A stretch of DNA of 64,000 nucleotides, taken from assembly GCF_905171765.1 (NCBI RefSeq), contig NC_053390.1, positions 507,380,301-507,444,300 on the forward strand, written 5' to 3'. Origin of the DNA: Bufo bufo. Lineage: Eukaryota; Chordata; Amphibia; Anura; Bufonidae. Below the pieces are notes generated by a model. It had not been told where the DNA came from. It did no database searches and saw only the letters and a list, made by a program, of their open reading frames with translations. Positions 23,781 through 34,201 of this stretch are shown here, piece by piece (position 1 is the first letter of the stretch; every line of letters starts with the position of its first letter). The position numbers and the translations under genes were made by a program.

Positions 23781-24632
23781 ATGCGGACCCCCACCGTGAT
23801 GATCATTGGCATGGTGATGGCACCCTGTGGGCTGGTGCTGAACCTCACCTCCACGGTGGCACCAGCCTGGCGGACACTCAGTTCTTTAGTTAACCGCCCC
23901 ACGGACGTCATACTGAATCAGGGCATATGGGATATATGCGAGGAGACGACCACCAACCAGGACAAGCAGTGTGGAGTGACCGACAATAACTACTTCAGCC
24001 AGCAGGTGGTGCAGGTTGCCCGGGCATTAATGATCGTCTCCCTGGTGGTCAATGCCCTGGGCATCGCTTTGGCTTCCTGGGGTGTACGCTGCTGGGAAGA
24101 AGTACCCAACTTCCTGATATCAGCCTTTGGTGGAATGGTGATCTTCATCTCAGGAGTCCTCAGCCTGATACCCATAGCTTGGTATAACAACCTGATGTAC
24201 ACCATGCCAACTACAGACGGGCAACAAAACACGTATGTGGGGTACGCCCTGGTTCTCGGCTACCTGGGCAGCTGCTTGGAGATCATAGGTGGGTTCTCGC
24301 TTATGCTCTGCTTTGTGCCACCCTGTAAGAAGTGCATAAAGAACAAGGGAAAACCAACTTCTGCTATGTACTACAGCAAGAAGCAAACCCCCTACCAGGA
24401 AAAACCCACCAGCCATGTGTACAGCGTCCAGAACTCTGCCTTCCCTTCCCACGACCTCAGATACAGTATAGAGAATGACAGCTACCGGCATGATAAGAAG
24501 ACCATCTCTGTGGTGTCCAGCCCCAGATCTTACACCAACAGCATGGATGTGACTGCTGGAGAGCACCCTAGAAGCTATGGTAGACCTGGAAGCCAACTCA
24601 GTTCTCTGCCCTGTGACTCTGACCTACTGTAG
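23781..24632 (+). CDS. CLDN23: Claudin, closest to claudin-23 (single exon)
   Basis: A complete 283-residue four-pass membrane protein of the PMP22/claudin family, which seals or tunes tight junctions between epithelial cells. Membrane segments lie at about residues 5-25, 80-100, 112-135 and 155-180. The first extracellular loop has the claudin signature: W30, then GIW (48-50, usually GLW), C53 and C64; R81 follows at the start of the second membrane segment. A long cytoplasmic tail (about 183-283) begins with a CKKC cluster and ends CDSDLL, without the YV PDZ-ligand of classical claudins. The MRTP start, APCGL in the first membrane segment and GVRCW loop, together with the long tail and lack of introns, fit claudin-23 as I know it. 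The reading frame has no breaks. It is the only convincing host gene here. Confidence 0.92.
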   Translation: MRTPTVMIIGMVMAPCGLVLNLTSTVAPAWRTLSSLVNRPTDVILNQGIWDICEETTTNQDKQCGVTDNNYFSQQVVQVARALMIVSLVVNALGIALASWGVRCWEEVPNFLISAFGGMVIFISGVLSLIPIAWYNNLMYTMPTTDGQQNTYVGYALVLGYLGSCLEIIGGFSLMLCFVPPCKKCIKNKGKPTSAMYYSKKQTPYQEKPTSHVYSVQNSAFPSHDLRYSIENDSYRHDKKTISVVSSPRSYTNSMDVTAGEHPRSYGRPGSQLSSLPCDSDLL

Positions 24633-25124
24633 AGCTGTGGTAGTCCCAGGTTATATCTATGATTTCAGATGAAGGAGCATGTAAATCAACATGTGCACAA
24701 TTATATGTTTATATCTTTTTTTCATGAATGGATGAGATAACTACTGTTCTTTTAGGCTAGGGCTAAAGGGCAACCTGTGGCCTCGTTACATTAAGAAGGC
24801 AAATGTCACACTGCTAGTCGTCCCTAATGACAGTGAAGTCCGGCTGTTCTGGATTGCTGCCCACCTTCATGGTCATGAGGGGCGACGTAGTAGTGCAATG
24901 GGGATATTGTGCTCGGCGACTACAATTCACCATGTGCCACTGTTCGTATTTGGCCATACTAAATACTAGGTTTACCTACACTTTCACAGCGTTCTGCTGA
25001 AGTACAAGTAGCGCCCTCTGATGATCACTTTCTAACACTATGGGGCAGTTTTAGAAAACTGTCTTTGTTGCGCATAGCAACCAATTACAGAGCAGCTTTC
25101 ATTCCTTATAGTTCTCTTGGAAAA

Positions 25125-25482
25125 TTAAAGGGGTTGTCTCATCTTTGTGGTATATCTGCCCTCCATTTATTTCTATCGGATCGCCGAAAATAGGTGCTGG
25201 CTCGGCTATCTCTGACAGTCCCATAGAAGCTAATGAAGTGATGGCTGCGCTTTCACTGTGCGCTCTCCATTCTTTTCTGTGGGACTTTTGAAAATAGCCA
25301 AGCATGCTCACTCACCTATTTTTTTGGAACTCCTATAGAAATTAATGGAGAGCACTCTGCACATGCACAGTGCACTGTCCTTTAATTTCGGGGGCCCATT
25401 CTGAGGTGGGATCCCCCACCTGACTTTGTTGGTGTATCCTAGTGATACCCTATCAAAGTCTGAGATGACACAACCCATTTAA
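25125..25482. repeat. MITE with TTAA ends in the claudin 3' region
   Basis: TTAAAGGGGTTGTCTCATCT at the left pairs with GAGATGACACAACCCATTTAA at the right; both edges are TTAA. The interior holds GCTCTCCAT and inverted relatives typical of these palindromic frog-type repeats. Confidence 0.7.
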
Positions 25483-25745
25483 AACTGTACTGTGACTGGT
25501 TGCTATGGGCAACAAAGACCATTTTTCTTTTAGACATTTTACATGAATCTGTCCCTAAGTAGAATATACTGTAAAGTGAGCTGATGTCATACTTTATGAA
25601 ACATTTGCACCATTAATATATCTTTTTATACCCTTCATGAATGTGTTGTACATAAAACTGCTATATAGACTGTGGTTCATTGGAAGTTTATTTTGTAATA
25701 ACTTATTCTTTAGAATATTATAAAGCAGAAAATGTCTGAATGAAA

Positions 25746-25751
25746 AATAAA
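25746..25751 (+). promoter_or_regulatory. Candidate polyadenylation signal (AATAAA)
   Basis: It is the first canonical AATAAA noticed downstream of the claudin stop codon, about 1.1 kb away. Use is unproven. Confidence 0.4.
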
Positions 25752-25794
25752 AAAATATGTAGTAAAAATGCCCTTTTTAATATAACAATATATA

Positions 25795-25900
25795 TTTGCG
25801 GTCCTCAAAACATGGATCCGCCCAAAAAAACGGATGACGTCCATGTGACATCTGTATTGCATTCGTTTTGTTTTTTTGGCGGATCCATTGTAACAATGCA
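25795..25900. repeat. Short palindromic MITE remnant
   Basis: ATGGATCCGCCCAAAAAAAC pairs with TTTTTTTGGCGGATCCAT at about 25872-25889, with CATTG-type edges. The stem is close to perfect. Confidence 0.5.
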
Positions 25901-26126
25901 TATATATATATATTCATTAAGGTTTAAAAGTCTTTATTTACCAATGGTGAAAAGAATTTACAACTATAATATTCATTTCCTAGACTTGCAGTCCATTTTC
26001 TCATGAATTTCCAGCTTGCAGAAGAGTTTGGGGCTCCTTCACAGAAATTTGCATTCTGCAGTCCCAGTCCAGGGGTGGATTTTGACCTCCCATGTTGTTT
26101 ATATGGGAAGCAATTCCAATGATAAC

Positions 26127-26597
26127 ATTGAAGGGGTATTCCCATCTAGACATTTATGGCATATCGATGAGATACGCTATAAATGTCTAATAGGTGCAAG
26201 CCCCACCTCTGGGACCCACACCTGTCTCAAGAACATAGCCCTACAGTGAATGGAGAGCAAACTGCACACACGCAGCTTTCTCCATTTACTGCCATGGAAC
26301 TTACAAAAATAGCCGAATGCTGGCTCATCTATTTTCAGAAGTCACATAGCGGTGAATGAAGGCATGACTTCATCACCAATACTATGGGACTGCCGACAGT
26401 AGCCGAGCACACTCGTTCAGCTATTTTCAGAAGTCCTATAGCAGTGAATGGAGAAGATGCCTCAGCTTGGGAGGCATGCTCTTCATGCACAATTGGGCCC
26501 CGTTCTTGAGTTTGGAGTGGATCCCAAAGGTTGGATCTGAGCCTATTGGACACTCCTGTCGATATGCTATAAATGTCCATATGGGACAGTCCTTTAA
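26127..26597. repeat. Palindromic MITE ('aggggtattcccat')
   Basis: AAGGGGTATTCCCATCTAGA with ATTTATGGCATATCGAT at the left pairs with CGATATGCTATAAATGTCC and GGGACAGTCCTTTAA at the right. The right edge is TTAA. A truncated relative lies at 30082-30291. Confidence 0.65.
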
Positions 26598-26639
26598 AGT
26601 AGGTAAAGTAATTTCTTAACAGGTAATCTGCCAATATAA

Positions 26640-27035
26640 TTAAAGATCATTCATCAAAACTGTTTACTAGAAAAAATGTCCTTGATGCCCACAGCAGCCA
26701 GCCAGAATGCAGCTTGAATTACCTAAACTGCTGTAGAAAAATAAAAGCTGTCCTGTAAATGGTTACTATGTGTATTGATAAGTAGATATATTTATTTAGC
26801 TGAATATTGCATTTTTTTTGCCATACACATACTTAACCTATATTGTTAATGAGATTAGGGACTTTTGATCACCAATAATAGGTATGTTGATAAGAAACAA
26901 ATTTTGCAGACTGAAGCATGAGTCTCCAGTATATAATGCTGGATATTTCTACTGATACCATGACCTGAATGAATGCGAACCTTCACAGACATTCTGAACA
27001 GAAATGACAATAATGTGTTATACTTTATATTATTT
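26640..27035. other. Unassigned non-coding stretch
   Basis: AT-rich sequence with no recognised gene or repeat end. Confidence 0.4.
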
Positions 27036-27039
27036 ATAT

Positions 27040-27240
27040 TTTCTTATTTATTTTATGCACTTATATAGCGCAATATTCTGCAGCGCTTTACAGACATTAG
27101 CATCCAACTGTCCCCAGTGGGGCTCACAATATGAGTTCCCTATCAGTATGTCTTTGGAGTGTGGGAGGAAACCAGAGTACCCGGAGGAAACCCACACATA
27201 CACGGGGAGAACATACAAACTTCACCACAGAGTATCTATA
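27040..27240 (-). repeat. tRNA-derived SINE fragment (minus strand)
   Basis: ATATAGCGCAATATTCTGCA then TACAGACATTAGCATCC is the 3' tail. The core motif (GGAGTGTGGGAGGAAACC, then GTACCCGGAGGAAACCCA, and GGGGAGAACATACAAACT) is shared with the better SINE copy at 47893-48130 on the other strand. The tRNA-like head is missing. Confidence 0.7.
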
Positions 27241-27391
27241 CATAATAGGGTATAACCTTCCCTAACAATTGAGCATGTCATTTGGCTTTCCCAACTAGAG
27301 TCCTGTCGGATTACTGAAAATCAGCTAATATTGTTTGCCCTAAACTAGTTAGAATATATAAGGACCACTCCTCTTGATCCTGCCACCTATT

Positions 27392-27960
27392 CAGGGGCGT
27401 AACTAACATAGCGGCAGACCATGCGACTGCTATGGGGCCCAGGGCAAGAGGAGGCCCAGTCTTAGTTGGTCATCTCCTCCTCTACTGGGGGTGAAAACTT
27501 GGTCAGGACTGTATCCTCTAAAGAAACAACTTTTAGCAAATGAAGCAGTGGAAAAATGGCCCAAGGGTAATTGAAAAGGGGTTTAGGCCTCATGCACACG
27601 ACCGTTCGATTATTTGCGGTCCGCAAATTGTGGATCCGCAAAACACGGAAGCCACCCATGTGCCTTCCGCAATTTGTGGAACGGAATAGGCAGCCCATTG
27701 TAGAGATGCCTATTCTTGTCCACAAATCAGACAAGAATAGGACATGTTATATTTTTTTTTGCGAGGCTACGTAACCGAGCAACGGATGCGGACAGCACAC
27801 GGAGTGCTGTCCGCATCTCTTGCGGCCCCATTGAAACTGGCTCAGAACTGCGGACCAGAACAACGGTCGTGTGCATGAGGCCTTAGGCGGAAACCCTTCT
27901 GTGTGGGGGGCCTGGTTTGATCCTTGCTATGGGGCCCTTACTTCTTTATGTACGCCACTG
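27392..27960. mobile_element. Non-autonomous hAT element ('caggggcgta')
   Basis: Terminal inverted repeats CAGGGGCGTA / TACGCCACTG bound 569 bp with no transposase. The flanks CACCTATT (27384-27391) and CACCTAAT (27961-27968) are a near-perfect 8-bp target duplication, the hAT hallmark. GGGGCCC blocks lie inside each end. A second MITE (27584-27886) is nested in it. Confidence 0.8.
27584..27886. repeat. MITE with 'catgcacacgacc' ends, nested in the hAT element
   Basis: GGCCTCATGCACACGACCGT pairs with ACGGTCGTGTGCATGAGGCC, a perfect 20-bp inverted repeat, with GCGGTCCGCAAATT / TTGCGG-type arms inside. Confidence 0.8.
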
Positions 27961-27968
27961 CACCTAAT

Positions 27969-28550
27969 AGAATAATATCTATCTATTTGTACCTGTTAAT
28001 TAGATAAGTAACGTCCAGGATCATGAGATGCATATATAGAGCCAAGTTTTAGACTGGATCTGTGAGCTCTGGAATTATTTTTTAAGAAGGGTTCCCTAAT
28101 CAAACAGGACAGTATCCAGTCTTGTCCTTGGCTCTAAATATACTGCTCACGTACAGGGTCAAAATACATCCATGTACAAGCCACCGTTTTATAGCCTTGT
28201 GCAACCTCTGAATTGTACAACCCCATATTACAGCCTACCGCCCATTTTGACAAGATCCACAGATAATATCATGGGACTGGTATGTTAATATAGGACTATA
28301 AAGGAAAATGTAAACTGCTTTTCCCTGGTGATGCCATAAGTATGGCATGTGACCGCTGATGCCCCTGATTGGCTGCAGTGGTCACATGCAGTCATGGCAC
28401 ATCGTAAATGGCAGCATGCAAACAAAGACTGGTGTAGGACTGCTAATGTATTTGTACTGGATTGGGCTGGGGATGGAATACAGGACTTTTTTTATTATGT
28501 TATTTTATTACGCTCCTTTTAATTTTTTTTCTTAACAACCGGATAGCCTC
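27969..28550. other. Unassigned non-coding stretch
   Basis: No gene, RNA or bordered repeat is recognised. Confidence 0.4.
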
Positions 28551-28552
28551 TT

Positions 28553-28682
28553 TAAGGCTACCTGCACATGACTGTATTCGTTTTGCGGTCCACAAATTGC
28601 AGATCTGCAAATTACGGATATCGGCAGCATGCATTCCGCAATTGGTGGACCAAAACTATGTTTGTGTGCATGAGTCCTAAGA
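28553..28682. repeat. Short MITE of the 'catgcacac' type
   Basis: TTAAGGCTACCTGCACATGA pairs loosely with TTTGTGTGCATGAGTCCTAA; TTGCGGTCCACAAATTGCAG and GCAATTGGTGGACC pair inside. Confidence 0.6.
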
Positions 28683-28996
28683 GCTACATTCTGAAGCTGT
28701 TGCTGCCATTCTGAGATACAGTTGTGTTGAGAAAGTTTACATGACTATATCTAAGTCATGGTATCTGTATTTACCTATTAAACATGTCAGATACCGTTGA
28801 AAAACCAATTGCACAATCTGTAGAGACTGAAAACAGAGTAAATAAGCCTGGACATGTACACTAAATAATTGGACAGATAGCCACATATAGAGCACTAAAC
28901 TGTTCATTGACATAGCCTTGAAGACGATCGTCAAGAAATCATAAGTGTCCAAGTACTCTGCACTTGTGTTGGTAACCAATCGTTAGATTAAACAGT

Positions 28997-30003
28997 TGTC
29001 ACGGCTTGGTGATAGTTTGCCGTGACACTTTCGCCGCGCATGATGGTTGCCGGTGGCAACGTATTGCTGTTTATGCATGTGCGTGCGTTTTCCCTTTAAG
29101 GCTGTTTTCCTTCCCTTCTGGTGAGCACGGGGTTAAGGTGTGTGCTAGGTGGAGCTGGGTGTGGCCTCTTGGCTCTTATAGTCTTGGTGTTGAGAGCCTG
29201 AGGTCAGATTCACATTAGCCTTTATTGGGGCTGCCCTGTCCTTGGGAGCCATCCAGGTCCTTGCCTATGTCTACCTTTCCTCATTGTTATGTGTGGTTCT
29301 GCACTTATGGGTTGATGTTTGTCTAGTTGTTTGTGCCATGTGTAGTTTGTCTATAGTGTGGATGATCCCGCATGGTTGCTGGACATGTCCTGTTTGTTGT
29401 ACCTCCGAAAGGGGATCCCTGGGGTTCCCCGGAGGGGGAACTACAAGACAGCAAGCTGTGGCTTCCAGTAAGTGATCTTGTCGTTCTGTTGTCTGTGGTC
29501 ATCTGGCCACAGGACACTTATCTGCTGTTCTGTTGTTGCTTGCTGTCTCCTCCTTGTTACTAGGCCTGTGGGCAGTGATGGTCAGTTCTCAGTGTTCGCC
29601 AACGAACACATGCGGGCTGCCATCTTGACTCACACGTCCGGCAATGCACAGGTAAGGGCTTACCTGTGCATCGCCGGACGTGTGAGTCAAGATGGCAGCC
29701 CGCATGTGTTCGTTGGCGAACACTGCAAAATGACCATCACTGCCTGTGGGAGACTCTGATTTATCTGTGTCGTGGATAAATCGGCCGTCTCTTATTCCTG
29801 ACTTCTATATTGCAGGGACCGATAGGTCAGTAGGGCCCAGGTTCCGGTGCATGAGCCATCCTACCATCTGGGTTCGCTCATGCGGTTAGGAGGTCAGGGA
29901 TAGGATGAGGGTGGCGATAGCAGGTGACCTTCTCCCTTATCCTGGCTTTCCATAATTTCAGGCATTGGACGGTGGGGAGTTTCCCCCACTACCCACCGTG
30001 ACA
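28997..30003. mobile_element. Solo LTR of an LTR retrotransposon
   Basis: It begins TGTCACGG and ends CCGTGACA, has no internal domain, and is bounded by a perfect 5-bp target duplication ACAGT (28992-28996 and 30004-30008). Its length is 1007 bp, of which 170 bp is a later hAT MITE (29573-29742) plus an 8-bp duplication. A TGTCAC/GTGACA edge is shared with both gypsy elements here, but the interior is different, so the family is not assigned. Confidence 0.85.
29573..29742. repeat. Hairpin hAT MITE inside the solo LTR
   Basis: Ends CAGTGATGGTCA / TGACCATCACTG and a perfect 8-bp target duplication CCTGTGGG (29565-29572 and 29743-29750) identify a hAT-type insertion. Almost the whole 170 bp is a single palindrome: CAGTGTTCGCCAACGAACAC through TTACCTGTGCA returns inverted with near-perfect pairing around a tiny loop near 29657. 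Confidence 0.9.
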
Positions 30004-30081
30004 ACAGTCCAGACCAAATGCTAACGTGTTATAACTAATATACATTTTGAAGCAGCATTTCATAGATATTTATTACTCATT

Positions 30082-30291
30082 AAAAGGGGTATTCCCATCT
30101 GGACATTTCTAGCATAGGAATATTATGGTGTGGGCACCACCTCTGAAACCCACTCTTATCATAAGAGCAGGACCCCTTATGTGCTCAGCTATTTTTGGAA
30201 GTTCAATAGACGTGAATGGAGAGAGTTGCAGATGTGCAGCCACGTCTCCATTCACTGCAGTGCACAATAGAGGTGGGAGTGGGACCTGCAC
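30082..30291. repeat. Truncated palindromic MITE ('aggggtattcccat')
   Basis: AAAAGGGGTATTCCCATCTG with GGACATTTCTAGCATA matches the left end of the element at 26127. The right end is cut off by the next MITE at 30292. Confidence 0.55.
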
Positions 30292-30874
30292 TTAAAGGGT
30301 TTCTGTCTGCAGGAAAATGGTTATTAACCTGGCTGACATTAGTGATGTACTAATGTCAGCTGAAAACCTAACTATATTAGTCCCATCTCACTGCGTGCCG
30401 CCGTAATTGAGAAAACAATAACTTCTATAATATGCAAATTAGCCCGTGTTGATCCTGCTCCTAGAGGCTCCGTTCTCCCACCTCTGGCCACGCCCTGCTA
30501 GACTTGATTGACAGGACCAGGCAGCGTTGGTCTCCTCCTGCCGGCCCTGTCTGCAATGGAAATCTCGCGCTTGCGCCGTCTCGTTCAGTATTCGGCGCAG
30601 TCAATGAAGCTGGCAGCCAACGAGTGCCCTTCACTCACTGCTCCTAATACTGAACGGGGTGGCGCAGGAGCAATATTTCCACAGCAGACAGGGCCGGCAG
30701 GAGGAGACCAACGCTGCCTGGCCCTGTCAATCAAGTGTAGCAGAGCGTGGGAGAACGGAGCCTCTAGGAGCAGGATCAACGCCCCCCCCCCATCCCCTGT
30801 GCTTAGAGGCTCATTTGCATATTATAAAAGTAATTTTTTCTCAATAACCGTAGCACGCAGTGAGGTGGCACTAA

Positions 30875-30977
30875 TAGTTAAGGCTGCGTGCAGCCTGTAA
30901 TTGTGGGAGGGGCCAGGTCCCCCTTCTTAAACCCCCTCGTCCAGCTCACATCACCGCGCCCGCCGACTTGCACTTCC
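30875..30977 (+). repeat. Ngaro terminal repeat A1
   Basis: GGCTGCGTGCAGCCTGTAAT onward to CCGACTTGCACTTCC is repeated at 42241-42345 with only a few differences. Confidence 0.9.
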
Positions 30978-31399
30978 TGTGACTCACGTCACTTCCGGTA
31001 AGCACGCCTCCCCAGGTAAGTATCGCCGCACGCCTCCCGCCTTGTGTCTCCGGTCCGTACGACATCAGGACCGAGGTCGGCCGCTGGCCCGCTCCCCCTC
31101 ACCGCTTCCGGCCACCGCGAGCTCCCTCCACCGCCGTCATGTCGCGTCCGTCCTCTCGCGAGAGGTCGGGCGCATGCGCAGCCGGCTACCGGTCCCAGCT
31201 CCCGGCTGCCACATTGAGCCCTGAACGCTGGCCGCTAGGGGGGGGAACAGAGGGGGAGCCCCGCTCACTGCCACGGCCGCTCCCGCCTCCCACGCTCCTG
31301 CCAGGGCCGTTCCCAGCATGCCACACTTCCGTGCCCCCAGAGTACAGGCCAAACCAGTACATCCAGGGTGCAAACCACACTCTGGGGGTCTGATATACA

Positions 31400-32090
31400 T
31401 AGCTGAATGCTCATCCTAAGGGTGCATCAAGTCAGCTGCCACCCGTGCCGTTTCAACCAGCCCATGGATATTATGGTGGCCAGCCTACATTGGTGCAAGA
31501 AGGCTAGGTCACGACCATAAGGTGTTAACAGAGCAGGGCTAGCAGAGGTAGCATATTGAGGTCATGACCACCACATTTGGGCGGTCAGTGATATCTGGAA
31601 TGCATTAATTACCCATCACGTATAGAAGCACTGATGGGTAATTAATGGTCCGCACCCCTTCACGTCTCACCTTGCTCCATCCAGTTCGCCCGTTCCTGGC
31701 TCCTGTGTTTCTACCTCCAGGCCACCCGCTCCTGCCAGGATAACACGTGCCACAGGCTCCTCCACGCCCACTCAGGTTGGACCCGTGGCCCTCCAGGCCC
31801 GTCCACGCCCCTGCCAACCCACGGCCTTCCAGCCTGGCCCACGGGGGCTCCGGCCCTTGTTGCTCCCAATTTTTACATGTGTCTTTCTTTCCCAGGTGCC
31901 AGTAGCGTTCGTGGTCCCCGACGTGTTTTGTCTCGACTTCCTGACGTCAGGTTTAGGTCCTGCAGAAGGTCACTGCCGGCCACTCGCGGGAATTCTCAAG
32001 CTTGAGGGTTTTCAGGTAGGTAACCCTGGGCTGCTCCCCGCAGTTCCTCTTACCTACATCCCGGGTTGCCTCCCCGGAGGCACGCAAAGG
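31400..32090 (+). other. Ngaro 5' non-coding region
   Basis: No continuous reading frame or motif is visible. At 31600-31650 an inverted pair, ATTAATTACCCATCA and TGATGGGTAATTAAT, frames a 13-bp loop (hairpin). The region probably is the leader, or contains a small unrelated insertion. Confidence 0.4.
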
Positions 32091-32109
32091 ATGTTTTCTC
32101 TCTCACTCA

Positions 32110-32570
32110 ACCTGAGACGTTCAGGTGTCTTCTCTGTCCTTCTTAGCCTGAGGCGTTCTGGTGTCTTCTCTGCCCAGGTACCCTGAAGCGTTCAGGTGTT
32201 TTCTCTGTCCATCTCGGCCTAAGACAGTCAGGTGTCTTCTCTGTCCAGGTACCCTGAAGCGTTCAGGTGTCTTCTCTGCACATCTCGGCCTGAGACAGTC
32301 AGGTGTCTTCTCTGTCCAGGTACCCTGAAGCGTTCAGGTGTCTTCTCTGTCCATCTTGGCCTGAGGCGTTCAGGTGTCTTCTCTGTCCAGGTACCCTGAA
32401 GCGTTCAGGTGTCTTCTCTGTCCATCTTGGCCTGAGGCGTTCAGGTGTCTTCTTTGTCCAGGTACCCTGAAGCGTTCAGGTGTCTTCTCTGTCCATCTTA
32501 GCCTGAGGCGTTCAGGTGTCTTCCCTGCCCGGGTACCCTGAAGCGTTCAGGTGTCTCCCCCGTCCACTGT
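32110..32570 (+). repeat. 71-bp tandem repeat inside the Ngaro leader
   Basis: TACCCTGAAGCGTTCAGGTG recurs at an exact 71-bp spacing (about 32181, 32252, 32323, 32394, 32465, 32536). Each unit also has a second CTGAG-CGTTCAGGTGTCTTC half. About six copies are present. Confidence 0.9.
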
Positions 32571-33829
32571 CGCCTGTAGCATCAGGGTCATTCCTGGTCT
32601 CTTTAGCTCACGGGGGCAGCCACCTTTACGGTAGTCAGCCGGTGCGTCAGGTGTCTCCCAGTTCCTACGTATCTTGCGGCACCCAGGCAACCCTGCTCAC
32701 GTCCCCAACCTGAAACGTTCAGGTCACTCCTCGCCGCTCGTCCTGGAACTTCCAGGCCTCCTTCTTACCGCAGTCCTTCGACTCCGCCTCCTGGCTCCCC
32801 AGATACCCCTTCTTCCTGGTTTCATGTTTCATCCACGTCTCCCTGTTCCCGCTAGTAGCCGACACAGCGGTGTGTCCGCACGCATCAGCATTGGTTTTCA
32901 GGTCCTGCGCTGCAATTTTCTCACGTCGCTCCTAACTTTTCCAGTCCTCAGGGCCAGCCGGGTCGTTCCTGTCGATCCTCAGACGGTAAGGCAAGGGTGT
33001 TGATTCCACGCTCTCAGGTACGTCCTCAAATACGTTCGCCCACGACCTCAGTAGTCATGGTACACGTCCCCATGACCTCTCCAGCTGCCATATTGTTGTC
33101 TTTAAATTCCAGGTCTCGCAAGGTCTCTGCTATCTTCGGAGCCATGTCGCAGGTATCAGACGTTGACGACGCATTGTCCCTCCCGGGTACTTCGGTCTCC
33201 GGCCAAGGCGGCCCAGTAGCCCTCCGAAGATGGACCGTGCCAAGGCTCATTGCGGAGTTGGGCAGAAGGGGTATCAGGCACCCAGCGTCAGCCAGAAAGG
33301 CCGAGCTATACAGGCTATTGATGACCGAACCCAGCCCTCCTTAAAGAGAAGATCCACCCCCAGCCATCCAGCAGTCCTTGGTACAGCTACAGGCCTCCTT
33401 GGATTCGCTCATCTCATCCGTTGCCGACATCAGGACCAGGGTGGTGGACTTGGAGTCCAGAACACCGGCGTCATCCCAGGCGGTGGTCCCCATCACCGAT
33501 CCCCCTCTATATCAGCTTCCGGCTCCAGGTACGTCCCCGGCTGCTCCCGTGGTGGCTCCTGCGCACTTTGTGCCGGACAACATCAGGAGGGACATCTTGG
33601 CGGGCAAGGACGTGAATCTCGCGTCCATCCTGATTGCGTCCCACGATGCCGCAGATAATAAGACCTTTGACTGCGGGGAAATCTCGGTGGTCCTTCTGTC
33701 ATGGTCTTACCTTCTTGCTGTTCTCCTTCGTTTGACATGTGCTGGCGGCCATCTTGGTTTCTGGGTTTCTTGTAGCCTCCCACCCTGCGGCTTCTCCTTC
33801 CCACTGGGAGGAGCTGGATGCCCAGCTCA

Positions 33830-33837
33830 TATATATA
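33830..33837 (+). promoter_or_regulatory. TATA box of the gypsy copy 2 LTR
   Basis: ATATATATA precedes GGAGGTCTGTGG. The AATAAA lies about 295 bp downstream, a plausible R-region arrangement. The same box is in the 3' LTR at about 38670. Confidence 0.6.
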
Positions 33838-34127
33838 GGAGGTCTGTGGCTTCAGTTCCTTGCTTGGTCCTCCTGTGTTCACATGCTTCTAGACTGCTGC
33901 TGCTTCTGGTTCCTGATCCTGGTTTCGTCCGACTACCCTGCTGGTTCCTGATCCTGGTTTCGTCCGACTACCCTGCTGGTTCCTGATCCTGGCTTCGTCT
34001 GACTACCCTGCTGGTTCCTGATCCTGGCTTCGTCTGACTACCCTTCTGGTTCCTGACCTCTGGCTTCGCAAAGACTCTGCTTCGGTTTCGCCATCCGTTT
34101 GGACTTTTGCTTTACAGCTTTATTTTC

Positions 34128-34133
34128 AATAAA
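34128..34133 (+). promoter_or_regulatory. Polyadenylation signal of the gypsy copy 2 LTR
   Basis: AATAAA in a TTTTCAATAAAGCCTTCTTA context, about 55 bp before the LTR end. Confidence 0.65.
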
Positions 34134-34201
34134 GCCTTCTTATTTTCACTTATCCCTTGTTGTACGTCTGGTTCATGGTTCCGTGACACTAGGACCAAGC
34201 C

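Larger units (their letters stand above)
24633..25751 (+). other. Probable 3' UTR of the claudin gene
   Basis: Non-coding sequence follows the stop codon up to an AATAAA-type signal at 25746-25751. A TTAA-flanked MITE (25125-25482) sits inside it, so if transcription reaches that signal the MITE is part of the mRNA. Confidence 0.45.
33697..34188 (+). repeat. 5' LTR of gypsy copy 2
   Basis: TGTCATGG...CCGTGACA, 492 bp. It carries a TATATATA promoter box near 33830-33837, four to five tandem 35-bp units (CTGGTTCCTGATCCTGG core, 33905-34060) and an AATAAA polyadenylation signal at 34128-34133. The U3/R/U5 layout is thus visible. Confidence 0.93.

Noticed and set aside
24150..24596. 148-residue frame on the minus strand opposite the claudin
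   Set aside because: It is a shadow of the claudin coding strand, with no motif of its own.
31000..31400. CpG-rich promoter of an unknown host gene
   Set aside because: It lies inside the Ngaro element just after repeat A1 and no host exon follows.
33230..33658. 142-residue frame in the Ngaro gag area
   Set aside because: Codon context and the capsid-like motifs belong to the other frame (33144 onward).
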